Positions 27,247-36,405 of a DNA stretch of 64,000 nucleotides are shown here, one piece after another (within the stretch, counting starts at the first letter, position 1; the number at the start of each line of letters is the position of its first letter). A program made the translations under genes and the position numbers. This DNA is from Lachnospiraceae bacterium. GTDB taxonomy: Bacteria > Bacillota > Clostridia > Lachnospirales > Lachnospiraceae. The stretch is taken from the NCBI GenBank assembly GCA_900199595.1, contig FZRB01000018.1, forward strand, positions 22,364 through 86,363, given 5' to 3'. Below the pieces are notes generated by a model that was given only the letters and a program-made list of their open reading frames with translations, searched no databases and was not told the origin of the DNA.

Positions 27247-28057
27247 TAACAGCACCTCCTTCTGTATTTTCTATGTCTTCAGCTGTATGACTCGTTGTTT
27301 CGTAATGCATCTTATTCGCATTCGGATCATTACGTCTCGCATCACGTTTCAGCTTAAACAATTCATTCTTTTCATCAGAAATAATGTAACCATCACTTAT
27401 GGTCACTATTCTCTGAGTCTCTGCAGCAAGCTCCTTACTGTGGGTTATAAGCACGATGGTTTTTCCCTGTTCATCATGCAGTTTATGGAAAATATCCATA
27501 ATAAGATGACCGGTCTTTGAGTCAAGGGCTCCCGTCGGCTCATCGGCAAGTATGATAGATGGCTCACATGCCAGAGCTCTTGCTATTGCAACTCTCTGAT
27601 TCTGTCCACCGGACAGCTCATTTGCCTTATGCTTATATCTGTCACCCATTCCCACCATTTCGAGCAGTTCCATGGCTCTTTCACGGCGTTCTCTTCTTGA
27701 CAAGCCGCTATACATAAGCGGTACCTCTACATTTTCCACGGCAGAGATTCTTGGAATCATGTAAGCACTCTGAAAAACAAAGCCTATCTCCTGATTTCTG
27801 ATCTCACTTAAATAATCATCATCCATCTCGGATATATCTTCGCCGCTCAGAAAATATTTACCTGAGGTAGGGCGATCCAGAGCACCAATAATGTTCATCA
27901 TTGTAGACTTTCCGGAACCTGATTCACCTACCAGAGATACAAACTCACCGGTTTTCACCGTGAGGTCTATATCATGAAGTATATGCAGCTCATTTTCCTG
28001 ACCTTCATAATATTTCTTGTTGATGTGCTGCATTTCAATTACTGTTCTTTCTTCCAA
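27236..28057 (-). CDS. MacB-like ABC transporter ATP-binding protein
   Basis: A 273-residue ATPase of the LolD/MacB class: GESGSGKSTMMNIIGALDRPTSGKY (Walker A and the following signature), FVFQSAYMIPRISAVENVEVPLMYSGL, LSGGQNQRVAIARALACEPSIILADEPTGALDSKTG and VLITHSKELA. A 45-residue acidic, Asn-rich tail after residue ~228 is unusual for the class. The start is a TTG at 28057 about 10 bases after AGGAG; the next ATG (28033) has no ribosome site. It forms an operon with the adaptor and permease genes. Confidence 0.92.
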   Translation of the reverse strand: MEERTVIEMQHINKKYYEGQENELHILHDIDLTVKTGEFVSLVGESGSGKSTMMNIIGALDRPTSGKYFLSGEDISEMDDDYLSEIRNQEIGFVFQSAYMIPRISAVENVEVPLMYSGLSRRERRERAMELLEMVGMGDRYKHKANELSGGQNQRVAIARALACEPSIILADEPTGALDSKTGHLIMDIFHKLHDEQGKTIVLITHSKELAAETQRIVTISDGYIISDEKNELFKLKRDARRNDPNANKMHYETTSHTAEDIENTEGGAVNEF

Positions 28058-28070
28058 ATCAGCACATCTC

Positions 28071-29594
28071 CTATTCTGATATCTTAACTATCGATCCCTC
28101 GGTTATTGTATCCGGATAGCATATTACCTTGTCGCCTTCCTCGAGATCTCCACCTGTTATTTCTGTATAATAATCTCCTGTTTCACCGGTCTCTATATCA
28201 ACTCTTGTTGCCATACAGATTCCGCTGCCCTGATCCTTTGCGATATATACATATTCCTTGCCGTCTTCATCCTCCATGATGGCAGTATAAGGAACGGCCA
28301 TAACGCTTATTTCATTTCCTGTAGCAATCTTAACCTTTATCTTCATTCCGAGAAGAAGCTTCTCGAATTCATTTATATCTATAACTACTTTATATGACTG
28401 ATTGTCAGTCTGCGCACCTGAAAGAGCATTCAGCTGATCTGTTTCTGCTTCTCCTGAAACAAAATCTATTACCTTGGATACCTTACCCTTTCCACTTACC
28501 TCTTCTATGGAACCGTTTGAGATAATAGCATCCATGCCTTCATCCATTTTAAAGATATCTCTTTCTTTTATATCTACAGTTACAGAAAGGTTCTGATCAT
28601 TTTCTATCTGAAGAATAACTCCACTTGGAACCAGACCTTCTGTTGCACTGACTGAAGTTACTATTCCATCCTGATCGGCTTTTATTATAGTCTTTTCCTT
28701 CATGACGTAATAATTTGCCAGCTCTGTAGCTATTGCAGAATAAGTTGATACATTTGAATGTGTCATCTCATTGGAATTCTCTGCAGATGCAACAGCATCT
28801 ATCTGTCCATCTACGGTCTGATCATAGCCATCCATTGCTGTTTCATAGGCCACCTGCTTTTCTTTCATTGCAAGCTCTGCTGCATCCATAACCTTCTTAG
28901 CTGCAGTAACTTCATCACTACTCTTCTTTAAAGCATCAGTATTTGTAGCCTTTGATTTCTTCTTAAGTTTCTTGGCAGCCTTCTTATATGCCTTTTCAGC
29001 CTTTTCATAATCTTCCTTGGCATCCTCATAGGCTTCCTGTGCATCATCCACACTATCTTCAGCTCTGGATACAGTTCTTGCAGATGAATTGATTGCCTGA
29101 CTAAGCTGTCTGTCTGCTATTTCAAGCTCCTTTGCCTGACGTCTGTCTTCATCAGATGCCTGAGCCTCGAGAGCCTCTATTCTCTCATCAATATCCTTAT
29201 CATCTATAACGCAGACAGTGTCACCCTTTTTGACTCTGTCACCTACATCAACCTTTATCTCTTTGATAGGGTACTGAAGCGTAGTAACCACACTTTGTAC
29301 CTCACGGCTTGCTACAACTCCTGTACTGTTTATATAGGTAGTCATATCCTGCTTCTTATATTCTTCGACAAGAGTTTCGTTACCTAGAGAATCTGTTGCC
29401 TTCTTCATAACATTACTAAAGCCGTAAACAGCCGCACCGGCAATAGCCAGCACAACAACTACTATAATAATTATTATAACGGGCTTTCCTTTTTTCTTTG
29501 AACCCTTCTTCCTGCCGTATTTTTCATCCCATGAAATCTTCTTATCAGCAGCTGTTTCGTTTAATCCATTGTTTGAAACATTTGTTTCTTCCAT
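28071..29594 (-). CDS. MacA/HlyD-like membrane-fusion (adaptor) protein
   Basis: A 507-residue membrane-anchored protein. A basic segment (GRKKGSKKKGKP) precedes one helix (VIIIIIVVVVLAIAGAAVYGF). Then come the first half of a lipoyl domain (VVTTLQYPIKEIKVDVGDRVKKGDTVCVIDD), a long coiled coil (about residues 135-270, rich in Ala/Glu/Lys), the second lipoyl half, then beta-barrel domains ending GDKVICYPDTITEGSIVKIS. In Gram-positive cells such adaptors link a MacB-type ABC pair to the wall space. The ATG at 29594 follows GGAGG; a GTG earlier in frame overlaps it. First gene of the operon. Confidence 0.9.
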   Translation of the reverse strand: MEETNVSNNGLNETAADKKISWDEKYGRKKGSKKKGKPVIIIIIVVVVLAIAGAAVYGFSNVMKKATDSLGNETLVEEYKKQDMTTYINSTGVVASREVQSVVTTLQYPIKEIKVDVGDRVKKGDTVCVIDDKDIDERIEALEAQASDEDRRQAKELEIADRQLSQAINSSARTVSRAEDSVDDAQEAYEDAKEDYEKAEKAYKKAAKKLKKKSKATNTDALKKSSDEVTAAKKVMDAAELAMKEKQVAYETAMDGYDQTVDGQIDAVASAENSNEMTHSNVSTYSAIATELANYYVMKEKTIIKADQDGIVTSVSATEGLVPSGVILQIENDQNLSVTVDIKERDIFKMDEGMDAIISNGSIEEVSGKGKVSKVIDFVSGEAETDQLNALSGAQTDNQSYKVVIDINEFEKLLLGMKIKVKIATGNEISVMAVPYTAIMEDEDGKEYVYIAKDQGSGICMATRVDIETGETGDYYTEITGGDLEEGDKVICYPDTITEGSIVKISE

Positions 29595-29713
29595 TGTTTC
29601 CTCCACTATCTTTCAAAGGCGCATTGATCAACATAAAGTTATATATTGTGACACTTTTATCATTATCTCGGTTAGTATAACAAATGACTATCCGTAATTA
29701 CAATATAGTTTCC

Positions 29714-30370
29714 TTAAGATTTCCTTAAAAAATCAACGACGTCAGGAAGTGAATCCAGAATCACAGAAGCCTTATCCCTCATCTCGTCGTCTGGCTTCAG
29801 TATGTCGGGAACCATAATAGAAAACATGCCTGCAGCATATGCCGCTCTCACGCCATTGAAAGAGTCCTCTATTACGATACATTTTTCAGGTTCAACCCCA
29901 AGGCACTCAGCAGCTTTTAAAAAAATGTCAGGATTCGGCTTACTTTTTTCAACCATATCGCCACAGATGATCTCATCGAAAAACTCAAGAAATCCTGCCT
30001 GCTTAAGCTCTCTGGTAACCCCTTCCTTTTTTGTTGAGGATGCAATTGCTATCCTGTATCCCTCCTGTTTAAGATATGTCAGAATCTCCTGAACCCCGGG
30101 TTTCACGGGAGTCTTCTCCTCGAATCTTGTTTTGAAAAGCACATCCACCTCACTTCTGAATTTATCCAGTGGAAAATCTCTTCCGAAGATATCATACATT
30201 ATTTCAGCAGAAGCTTCGCTGTTAATACCTATACATTTGAAACAGGCCTCTTCAACATTTTTCAGGTTATACTTATTACCTACTTCAACACAGGAATCGA
30301 TATACAGCTTCTCCGTATCGAAGATAACTCCGTCCATATCAAAAATCACAGCTTCTTTATTGTTTATCAT
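29714..30370 (-). CDS. HAD phosphatase, beta-phosphoglucomutase-like
   Basis: A 218-residue hydrolase with all HAD motifs: motif I FDMDGVIFDTEKL, motif II IASSTKKEG, motif III Lys in EKSKPNPDIF and motif IV VIEDSFNGVRAAYAAGM. The alpha-helical C1 cap places it with PgmB/YcjU-type sugar-phosphate phosphatases or mutases; the substrate is unknown. GGAGA lies before the ATG. The proA gene ends 15 bp upstream, so the two are likely cotranscribed. Confidence 0.9.
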   Translation of the reverse strand: MINNKEAVIFDMDGVIFDTEKLYIDSCVEVGNKYNLKNVEEACFKCIGINSEASAEIMYDIFGRDFPLDKFRSEVDVLFKTRFEEKTPVKPGVQEILTYLKQEGYRIAIASSTKKEGVTRELKQAGFLEFFDEIICGDMVEKSKPNPDIFLKAAECLGVEPEKCIVIEDSFNGVRAAYAAGMFSIMVPDILKPDDEMRDKASVILDSLPDVVDFLRKS

Positions 30371-30385
30371 GTATTCTCCTATTTT

Positions 30386-31681
30386 TTATAAGTCTTTAAA
30401 GTGAAAACTCTTCTTTCCGGTTGCATAGTCGCCGACTATCTGACCGTTTCCGCAAAGTCTGTATTTATAGGTTACGAGCCCCTCAAGTCCCACAGGTCCT
30501 CTGGCATGAATCTTACTGGTACTGATTCCTACCTCAGCGCCGAAGCCATATCTGAAGCCATCGGCAAATCTAGTGGAGCAGTTAAGATATACTCCTGCAG
30601 AATCCACCAGCTGAAGGAATCTTTCAGCAGTTTCCTTATTCTCGGTAATAATACTGTCAGTATGATGGGATCCTCTGGTATTTATATGATCTATCGCTTC
30701 ATCTACGCCATCAACCAGCTTTGCAGATACTATAAGAGCAAGATATTCCTTAAACTCTGATTCATCTATTGTTTCATAGTTATATCTGTTACTATCATCC
30801 GAAAGTAAATCTGTTACTTCCTTAGTACCTCTGAGCTTGACACCATTTTCCTTAAGTGCTTCAGCAAGCCTTGGTAAAAACTCCCCGGCTATATCTCTAT
30901 GAATAAGCAGAGTTTCAACAGCATTACAGGCAGCTGTATACTGAATCTTTGCGTCAATTATTATAGGGATGGCCTTTTCAAAATCAGCATCCTTATCAAC
31001 ATATATATGACATATACCGTCAGCATGCCCCATAACAGGGATACGGGTATTGTTCATGATGTACTGGACGAATTTGTTTGAACCACGTGGTATCAGAAGG
31101 TCTACCAGACCATCACAGGTGAGCAGTTCATCTATCTCATTATGCTGTTCAACCTGAAGCATACAGCCCTCAGGTAATCCGGCTTCGAGAACAGCACTGT
31201 ATATAATTTCAAAAAGAATTCTGTTGGTAAATGTGGTCTCTTTACCTCCCTTCAGAACAGGACAGTTACCACTTCTGATACAAAGCGAAGATATCTGAAC
31301 CAGCGCATCGGGACGTGCTTCGAAGATTACTCCGATAACTCCGATAGGTGTAGCAATTCTTGTAAGTCTTAAATTCTCATCAAGCTCTCTGTCAAGAGTT
31401 ACCTTTCCGATAGGGTCTTCAAGCTGTATCAGCTGATTGATACCGGCCACCACATCAGCAAGCTTTCCCTCGTTAAATTTAAGTCTCTTTACGATCTGCT
31501 CTGCGACACCATTTTCAGCTGCAGCATCAAGATCCTTTTTATTCTCGGCAAAAATTTCCGCCTGTCTTTCCTGCAGTCTCTCTGCCACAAGCTTAAGAGC
31601 TGCGCATCTTGTTTCATTACTTGTTGCAGCAACCAATGGTGCAACAGATTTCATTTTTCTTACTTCATCTTTTACTATCAT
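30386..31681 (-). CDS. proA: Glutamate-5-semialdehyde dehydrogenase (gamma-glutamyl phosphate reductase)
   Basis: A 431-residue NADPH-dependent reductase of proline synthesis. It has the ProA pattern: ATSNETRCAALKLVAERL, PIGVIGVIFEARPDALVQISSLCIRSGNCPVLKGGKE, DLLIPRGSNKFVQYI, and the catalytic Cys in IQYTAACNAVETLLIHRD, then the INTRGSHHTDSIITE motif and GFGAEVGISTSKIHARGPVGLEGL. It is slightly longer than usual (about 415-420) at the N-terminus. proB and proC are not in the window. The ribosome site is GAGG. Confidence 0.95.
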   Translation of the reverse strand: MIVKDEVRKMKSVAPLVAATSNETRCAALKLVAERLQERQAEIFAENKKDLDAAAENGVAEQIVKRLKFNEGKLADVVAGINQLIQLEDPIGKVTLDRELDENLRLTRIATPIGVIGVIFEARPDALVQISSLCIRSGNCPVLKGGKETTFTNRILFEIIYSAVLEAGLPEGCMLQVEQHNEIDELLTCDGLVDLLIPRGSNKFVQYIMNNTRIPVMGHADGICHIYVDKDADFEKAIPIIIDAKIQYTAACNAVETLLIHRDIAGEFLPRLAEALKENGVKLRGTKEVTDLLSDDSNRYNYETIDESEFKEYLALIVSAKLVDGVDEAIDHINTRGSHHTDSIITENKETAERFLQLVDSAGVYLNCSTRFADGFRYGFGAEVGISTSKIHARGPVGLEGLVTYKYRLCGNGQIVGDYATGKKSFHFKDL

Positions 31682-31755
31682 ACCTTGTACCTCGTTTTCA
31701 ATTCTATATAAGCATTTCTTCTTTCAAAATATACTTTTATATGTTGAAGTGTCTA

Positions 31756-32583
31756 TTAAATAAAGTTACTAATATACGGAGCCAGTCCGTCATTATTATT
31801 ATCTTTCTCTGTTATTACATCCGCAGCCAGCTTTATCTTATCATCACCATTTATCATGGCTATTCCAAGGCCTGCCGCCGATACCATAGATGAATCATTA
31901 TCAGCATCACCGGCTGCCATGGTATTTCCGGGTTTTATTTCCAGATAGTCTGCCAGCCACCTGAGGGCACTTCCCTTGCCGGACCCCTTTGGAATCAGTT
32001 CCAGATAGTACTCATTTGAATACATCAGCTCCAGGCTGTCACCATACAGCCTTTCTATCTCTCTTCTGAAATCCTCCTGCTTCTCATGATCATGAAGTTC
32101 AATACAGATCATCTTACAGAGCGGCTTATCCATAAATCTTCCTATATCATCACATACAATTACAGGCGTTTTTATGACCTTTCTGTAGTACTCAACACAT
32201 TCATTATAATCGACTGTTAGTATAAAATCGTCATTATAGGTATGGACATGAATTCCACGATCCCTGGCCAGCTTCAGGATCTCCAATCCCATTTTTACAT
32301 CTATCCCAGTGCGGTAAACTGTCTTCTTATTATCCACATCATATATCTGCCCACCGTTAAATGCTATAACAAAGCTTCCCGGCAGCTTTACCCCAAGGCC
32401 ATCATATACAGACCTTGCACTGTTAATGTCTCTTCCCGTGCATATGGCGAATACATTTCCTGCAGAAACAAACTCCGTGAGTGCCGAAATAGTCTCGGGA
32501 GTTATTATTTTCTGATCATTCAGGATCGTTCCATCCAGATCAGTAAGAAAGAGTTTTTGGTTGTTAGTTATATTTGTTTTCAT
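31756..32583 (-). CDS. Cof-type HAD-IIB phosphatase
   Basis: A 275-residue phosphatase with the HAD-IIB features: DLDGTILNDQKIITPETISAL, FAICTGRDINSARSV, FVIAFNGGQIYD, the C2 cap, and the late motif MAAGDADNDSSMVSAAGLGIAMINGDDKIKLAADVITEKDNNDG. It probably removes phosphate from sugar phosphates or flavin precursors; the exact substrate is unknown. It is 74 bp from the proA start and followed by an unrelated terminator region on its 5' side. Confidence 0.9.
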   Translation of the reverse strand: MKTNITNNQKLFLTDLDGTILNDQKIITPETISALTEFVSAGNVFAICTGRDINSARSVYDGLGVKLPGSFVIAFNGGQIYDVDNKKTVYRTGIDVKMGLEILKLARDRGIHVHTYNDDFILTVDYNECVEYYRKVIKTPVIVCDDIGRFMDKPLCKMICIELHDHEKQEDFRREIERLYGDSLELMYSNEYYLELIPKGSGKGSALRWLADYLEIKPGNTMAAGDADNDSSMVSAAGLGIAMINGDDKIKLAADVITEKDNNNDGLAPYISNFI

Positions 32584-32714
32584 GATTATCTTACTATGAT
32601 TATTTAATAATTTTTTGACTTATATCCCAAATAATGTATGATGTCCTTACCAAGGCAGAACATACACATCATCTTACAACAGTTAGGGGACAGGTGTCAA
32701 ATCAACCAGAGCAC

Positions 32715-32760
32715 AAAAAAGATGACAAAAACGAACCAGGTTCATTTTTGTCATCTTTTT
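32715..32760. terminator. Terminator, GGTTC-loop family copy 5
   Basis: AAAAAGATGACAAAAA, then GAACCAGGTTC as the centre, then TTTTTGTCATCTTTTT. The flank TATGTAAAC resembles that of copies 2 and 3. It follows the FtsX permease gene. Confidence 0.85.
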
Positions 32761-32777
32761 ATGTAAACCTCTATTGA

Positions 32778-35192
32778 TTACTCTTCCGTTATCATCTCTA
32801 CCGGCTTCAGGCTTCTTACTTTAAGGCCTGCGGATGCTGATGTAATTATAGCTACTAACGCTATTCCAACTACAGTAATGATCATGTAGTATGAAGGTAT
32901 ATCAAATGGTACGCTCTTTATTACGAAGAGTGAAAATGCTGCCTTAACTGCGCTTTTTCCGGCCAGCGGAGCGATGAATGCTCCAAGCACTGTACCCACA
33001 AGAATTGCCGGCATATTTGATAGCATGATCTGTGAGATAAGATTGCCGCTAGTCTGACCAAGTGCTTTGCTGATTCCCATTCCCTTCCACTCACGGCTGA
33101 TCTTTGCACGAATAACCAGTGACTCAACGAATACTACTACTAATATTGTGATAATAGATATGATCACACAGATCAGTCTCATGGATATGGACAGAGAATC
33201 GAGAGTTGACATCATCATCTTCTCTTCATCTGTAGATGTAAAGCTGTAATCCTTATCCTCTTCAAGTTTATCTAAATCCTTCACTATATTGTCAAAGGTC
33301 TTTCCATCCTTTGCAGTAGTATAATACTGATACTGCATATTTCCGGGAATTATTCTCTTTGCTCCATCGATTGTCATATAGATGGTGCGTCCCATACGCT
33401 CCACTCTCTGATTGATTCCAACGATAATGTAATCGGCCTTTTCGTCTGCAAATGAGATAGTTATTACATCGCCTACATTTACACCAAGGTCTTCAGCTAC
33501 AGCATTTGTGACCATAACCTCGTTATCTTTCTTCTGGACTTTTCCTTCAGTAACAACAACATTATTGGCCTTATCTATATCATCAGCTGCATATGTATAG
33601 AATGTAGATTCCTTATCGCCGAACTTTACAACCGGTTCAAAACCAACGAGTGTGAACACGTGATCTACCGAATCCAGCTCTTCAATATCGTCAGCCACCT
33701 TTTCATAGTCTGTATGCATATCTGAGTCTGATACTATTGCTGTTGCCATCTCAAATCCCATTAGATCAACAATTGTATCAGGATTTTTTCCAAAGTTTTC
33801 CAGGAAACCAAAGCCTGTAAGCATTGATACTGCAAGAATGGCTGATATAAGCACCATAATTATATTTCTGCCTAATCCACCAAATGTATCCTTAAGTGCC
33901 ATCGTTGCAGAGATTGGAAGTGGTGTACTTTCAAATGAGAAGAGATTCTTCTTAAAGTTATGTGTATTTATTCCACCTCTGAGTGCATCCAGAACCGAGA
34001 TTTTCTTATAACCGCGGCTGATGAATCTTGCTACAAGACCAAGTACAAATACTACACCAAGAACTGTTAATACTGCTGCTTCCCAGTTAACCGGCTGATT
34101 CCATCTAAGTCCTAATAACGATGCTACTATATCTCCAAATCCGCCAAATGTCATAACAGCTGCACCTATTCCAAGAATGCTTCCTACAAGTCCGATAGTT
34201 ACTATCTGAAGTGTGAGTGCCCATCTAAGCTCGCTTACTGTATATCCGCTTGCTTCCAGGATACCTGTATTCTTCATATTTTTCTGAATAAAGTTCTTAA
34301 CACTGAAGGATATGATTACGATAGAAATTACCAGTATAAGGACTGCAAATATAAGTATTATTGCTATTACGACCATTGGCAGGAACTGTGATCCGCCTCT
34401 CATCATCTGCCAGTTCATAAGCAGATAAGTTGTATAGTTCTTTTCAGGATTACTCTTTGCAATTTCTACTATTTCATCTTTGTAAGCATTTCCTATTTTT
34501 TTCTCTATATCATCAGTTTTAATTGTACCATCTTCAAGCTTTTTCTCGTCAACTCTACCCTTATGTGCCATGTATGATACTGCAAAGTTTGCCTGATCTT
34601 TTTCAAGTGTTTCATACATATCCTGTGAAATGATCACGCTGTATGTAGTAATATTCATAGTTGAACAGAAGTATGGATCTTCTATATAACCTGCGACATT
34701 AAAGTCATATACATCATCATCAAACTGAAGTTCTATAGTATCGCCTTCTTTAAATGCTGTATGAAGGTTGAACGGAAGTAATATGTCGTCCTTCTTACAC
34801 TCACTTACAGGTCTTTTCACATTCATAATAGTCTGCTCGGAATCAAAGCTCTGTGCCAGGAACCAGTAATCCATAAATTCCTTGTCACCCTTCTTCCTGT
34901 ACTTGCAATGAATACTCAGAAGTGGAGTCTGCTCATATGATATGATTTCATCCTGTTCCTTAAAAACCTTCTCAGCTGCCTCTGTTTCCTCGTCACTATC
35001 GCCACAGTAAAGAATTACGTGACCACCATTTATATCTGCAAATGTATTATCCAGGACGTGTCCAACTCCTGTTATAGCTGAAGCACAGTCAAAGATGAGA
35101 AATGCTGCCAGGAAGGTGAGGACGAGAAAGGTGATCATATCACCCTTCTGCTTTTTCATATTATCTTTTGCAATCTTGAATAATTTATACAT
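32778..35192 (-). CDS. Large FtsX-type ABC transporter permease (two FtsX cores)
   Basis: An 804-residue membrane protein with ten predicted helices. It has an N-terminal helix and extracellular domain, a first FtsX core (about residues 265-395, NFIQKNMKNTGILEASGYTVSELRWAL), a central helix and second extracellular domain, and a final FtsX core (residues ~675-800, RAKISREWKGMGISKALGQTSG). This layout matches the LolC/E-FtsX duplicated class common in Firmicutes and often linked to antimicrobial-peptide response or lipid export. The ATPase gene is 55 bp upstream. AGGAG precedes the ATG. Confidence 0.88.
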   Translation of the reverse strand: MYKLFKIAKDNMKKQKGDMITFLVLTFLAAFLIFDCASAITGVGHVLDNTFADINGGHVILYCGDSDEETEAAEKVFKEQDEIISYEQTPLLSIHCKYRKKGDKEFMDYWFLAQSFDSEQTIMNVKRPVSECKKDDILLPFNLHTAFKEGDTIELQFDDDVYDFNVAGYIEDPYFCSTMNITTYSVIISQDMYETLEKDQANFAVSYMAHKGRVDEKKLEDGTIKTDDIEKKIGNAYKDEIVEIAKSNPEKNYTTYLLMNWQMMRGGSQFLPMVVIAIILIFAVLILVISIVIISFSVKNFIQKNMKNTGILEASGYTVSELRWALTLQIVTIGLVGSILGIGAAVMTFGGFGDIVASLLGLRWNQPVNWEAAVLTVLGVVFVLGLVARFISRGYKKISVLDALRGGINTHNFKKNLFSFESTPLPISATMALKDTFGGLGRNIIMVLISAILAVSMLTGFGFLENFGKNPDTIVDLMGFEMATAIVSDSDMHTDYEKVADDIEELDSVDHVFTLVGFEPVVKFGDKESTFYTYAADDIDKANNVVVTEGKVQKKDNEVMVTNAVAEDLGVNVGDVITISFADEKADYIIVGINQRVERMGRTIYMTIDGAKRIIPGNMQYQYYTTAKDGKTFDNIVKDLDKLEEDKDYSFTSTDEEKMMMSTLDSLSISMRLICVIISIITILVVVFVESLVIRAKISREWKGMGISKALGQTSGNLISQIMLSNMPAILVGTVLGAFIAPLAGKSAVKAAFSLFVIKSVPFDIPSYYMIITVVGIALVAIITSASAGLKVRSLKPVEMITEE

Positions 35193-35219
35193 ATCAATTC
35201 TCCTTTTTTTGAGCTACCA

Positions 35220-35244
35220 GCAAGATTTGCTTTGCAAATCTTGC
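35220..35244. repeat. Perfect 11-bp hairpin with TTT loop in ABC operon
   Basis: Arm GCAAGATTTGC, loop TTT, then its exact complement. It lies between the ATPase stop codon and permease start. It has the loop-closing pattern GC-TTT-GC seen in other hairpins in the window. With no T-run directly after it, it is more likely a processing or stability hairpin than a full terminator. Confidence 0.6.
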
Positions 35245-35247
35245 TCT

Positions 35248-36084
35248 CTACCATCCCTGCTCCTGAAGGAAGTCTTTAAGCTTACGGTGTCTTTCAAGTG
35301 CCTGCTCCTGATTTGGATTTGATTCATCCTTGTAATCTCCTACGTATGGCCCAAGATCCAGCTCTTCTGAGATAACTCCATCCGAAAGATAGATTATACG
35401 ATTGCCTCTTTCAGCAGCCTTTATTGTGTGTGTTACCATTACTATGCTCTGGCCCTGATTATTCAGATCTGTCATAATGTCCAGAACATTGGTTGTATTC
35501 TGTGAATTAAGTGCTCCGGTTGGCTCATCAGCGAAGAGGACTTCCGGATCATTTATCACCCCTCTTACTACTGCAACTCTCTGCTGCATACCACCGGAAA
35601 GCTGTGTAGGGAACTTCTTATAATCATTCTGACCGATCTCAACCTTTTCCAGGAGGTCTTTAGCTTTACCGGCGAGAGCCCTGCGATCCTTTGTTCTAAG
35701 GAGGCCGCTCACCATTACGTTGTCGAGAGCGCTCATACTGTCGTTCAGATAATTCTGCTGGAATACGAAGCCTGCATGATTTCTTCTGAAGAGTGCCAGC
35801 TTATCATTTGAGAATTTTGATATTTCGATTCCGCTGCCTGTCTTTGATCTAAGCTTCTTATTATCCTCATCCACGAAGTAAGTAATGGTTCCGAGTGATG
35901 GTCTGTCCATTCCTGAGAGTGCATATAGCAGTGTACTCTTTCCTGATCCGGAGTTCCCCATTACTACTGTGAAGTCTCCCTTATATATACTTAGGTTCAG
36001 ATTCTTCAGAACATGCTGCTGAACTGATTCATTTGAAAATGTTTTCGATAAATCCTTTGCTGTAAGTATTGCCTCTTTACTCAT
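35248..36084 (-). CDS. ABC transporter ATP-binding protein (FtsX partner)
   Basis: A 278-residue ATPase of the LolD/BceA class. Motifs: GNSGSGKSTLLYALSGMDRPSLGTI, FVFQQNYLNDSMSALDNVMVSGLL, LSGGMQQRVAVVRGVINDPEVLFADEPTGALNSQNT and MVTHTIKAAERGNRIIYLSDG. An insertion after the Walker A region (FVDEDNKKLRSKTGSGIEISKFSNDK) is longer than normal. The ATG at 36084 has AGGAG seven bases upstream; the upstream in-frame start has no ribosome site. First gene of the ABC operon, preceded by a 321-bp divergent regulatory gap. Confidence 0.92.
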   Translation of the reverse strand: MSKEAILTAKDLSKTFSNESVQQHVLKNLNLSIYKGDFTVVMGNSGSGKSTLLYALSGMDRPSLGTITYFVDEDNKKLRSKTGSGIEISKFSNDKLALFRRNHAGFVFQQNYLNDSMSALDNVMVSGLLRTKDRRALAGKAKDLLEKVEIGQNDYKKFPTQLSGGMQQRVAVVRGVINDPEVLFADEPTGALNSQNTTNVLDIMTDLNNQGQSIVMVTHTIKAAERGNRIIYLSDGVISEELDLGPYVGDYKDESNPNQEQALERHRKLKDFLQEQGW

Positions 36085-36230
36085 TTTAATTCTCCTAATC
36101 TGATATATGATTCTTCGCAAAGCTCAGAATACTTAATTTCTTAACGATTTTTTCTTTGTTGATGTTAATATACAACAACGCGGTATGGAAGTCTTAATCT
36201 GTTTCTTCTCTATTCCTTAATTAATTCTTA

Positions 36231-36248
36231 AACGTTAATTCTAACGTT
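36231..36248. promoter_or_regulatory. Inverted repeat AACGTTA-N4-TAACGTT, candidate operator
   Basis: A perfect 7-bp inverted repeat about 150 bp upstream of the ABC ATPase start. The overlapping TTAATTCT direct repeat with 14-bp period could instead be an OmpR-type response-regulator site. The two-component pair encoded 3-5 kb away is a possible partner; this is inference. Confidence 0.4.
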
Positions 36249-36266
36249 ACTAAACAACATATTGAT

Positions 36267-36297
36267 ATGGGTGTCAAAAGTACCTTTTGACACCCAT
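36267..36297. repeat. GTGTCAAAAG palindrome, copy 1
   Basis: A perfect 14-bp stem, ATGGGTGTCAAAAG with its complement and a TAC loop. The same GGTGTCAAAAG arm recurs at 54500-54524. In both places it lies upstream of a plus-strand gene with no T-run after it. Confidence 0.75.
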
Positions 36298-36405
36298 TTG
36301 ACATTTACAACTCAACTGTTTTGGTATACTATGGTGTTAACATATAAAGTTTTAAAAACCACGTCGTATTATATATTGAATAATAGTTTTGAGAGAGACT
36401 GTATT

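Larger units (their letters stand above)
36085..36405. other. Divergent intergenic region with operator-like repeats
   Basis: A 321-bp AT-rich gap between the ABC operon (minus) and HD-GYP gene (plus). It holds a 7-bp inverted repeat AACGTTA-ATTC-TAACGTT (36231-36248), a direct repeat TTAATTCT at 36221-36228 and 36235-36242, the long palindrome at 36267-36297, and TTGACA and TATACT boxes near 36298-36335 with too long a gap to be sure of pairing. Confidence 0.5.

Noticed and set aside
36262..36405. Upstream start for the HD-GYP protein adding 48 residues
   Set aside because: It would begin inside a perfect palindrome and lacks a ribosome site; the ATG at 36406 gives a natural membrane-protein start.
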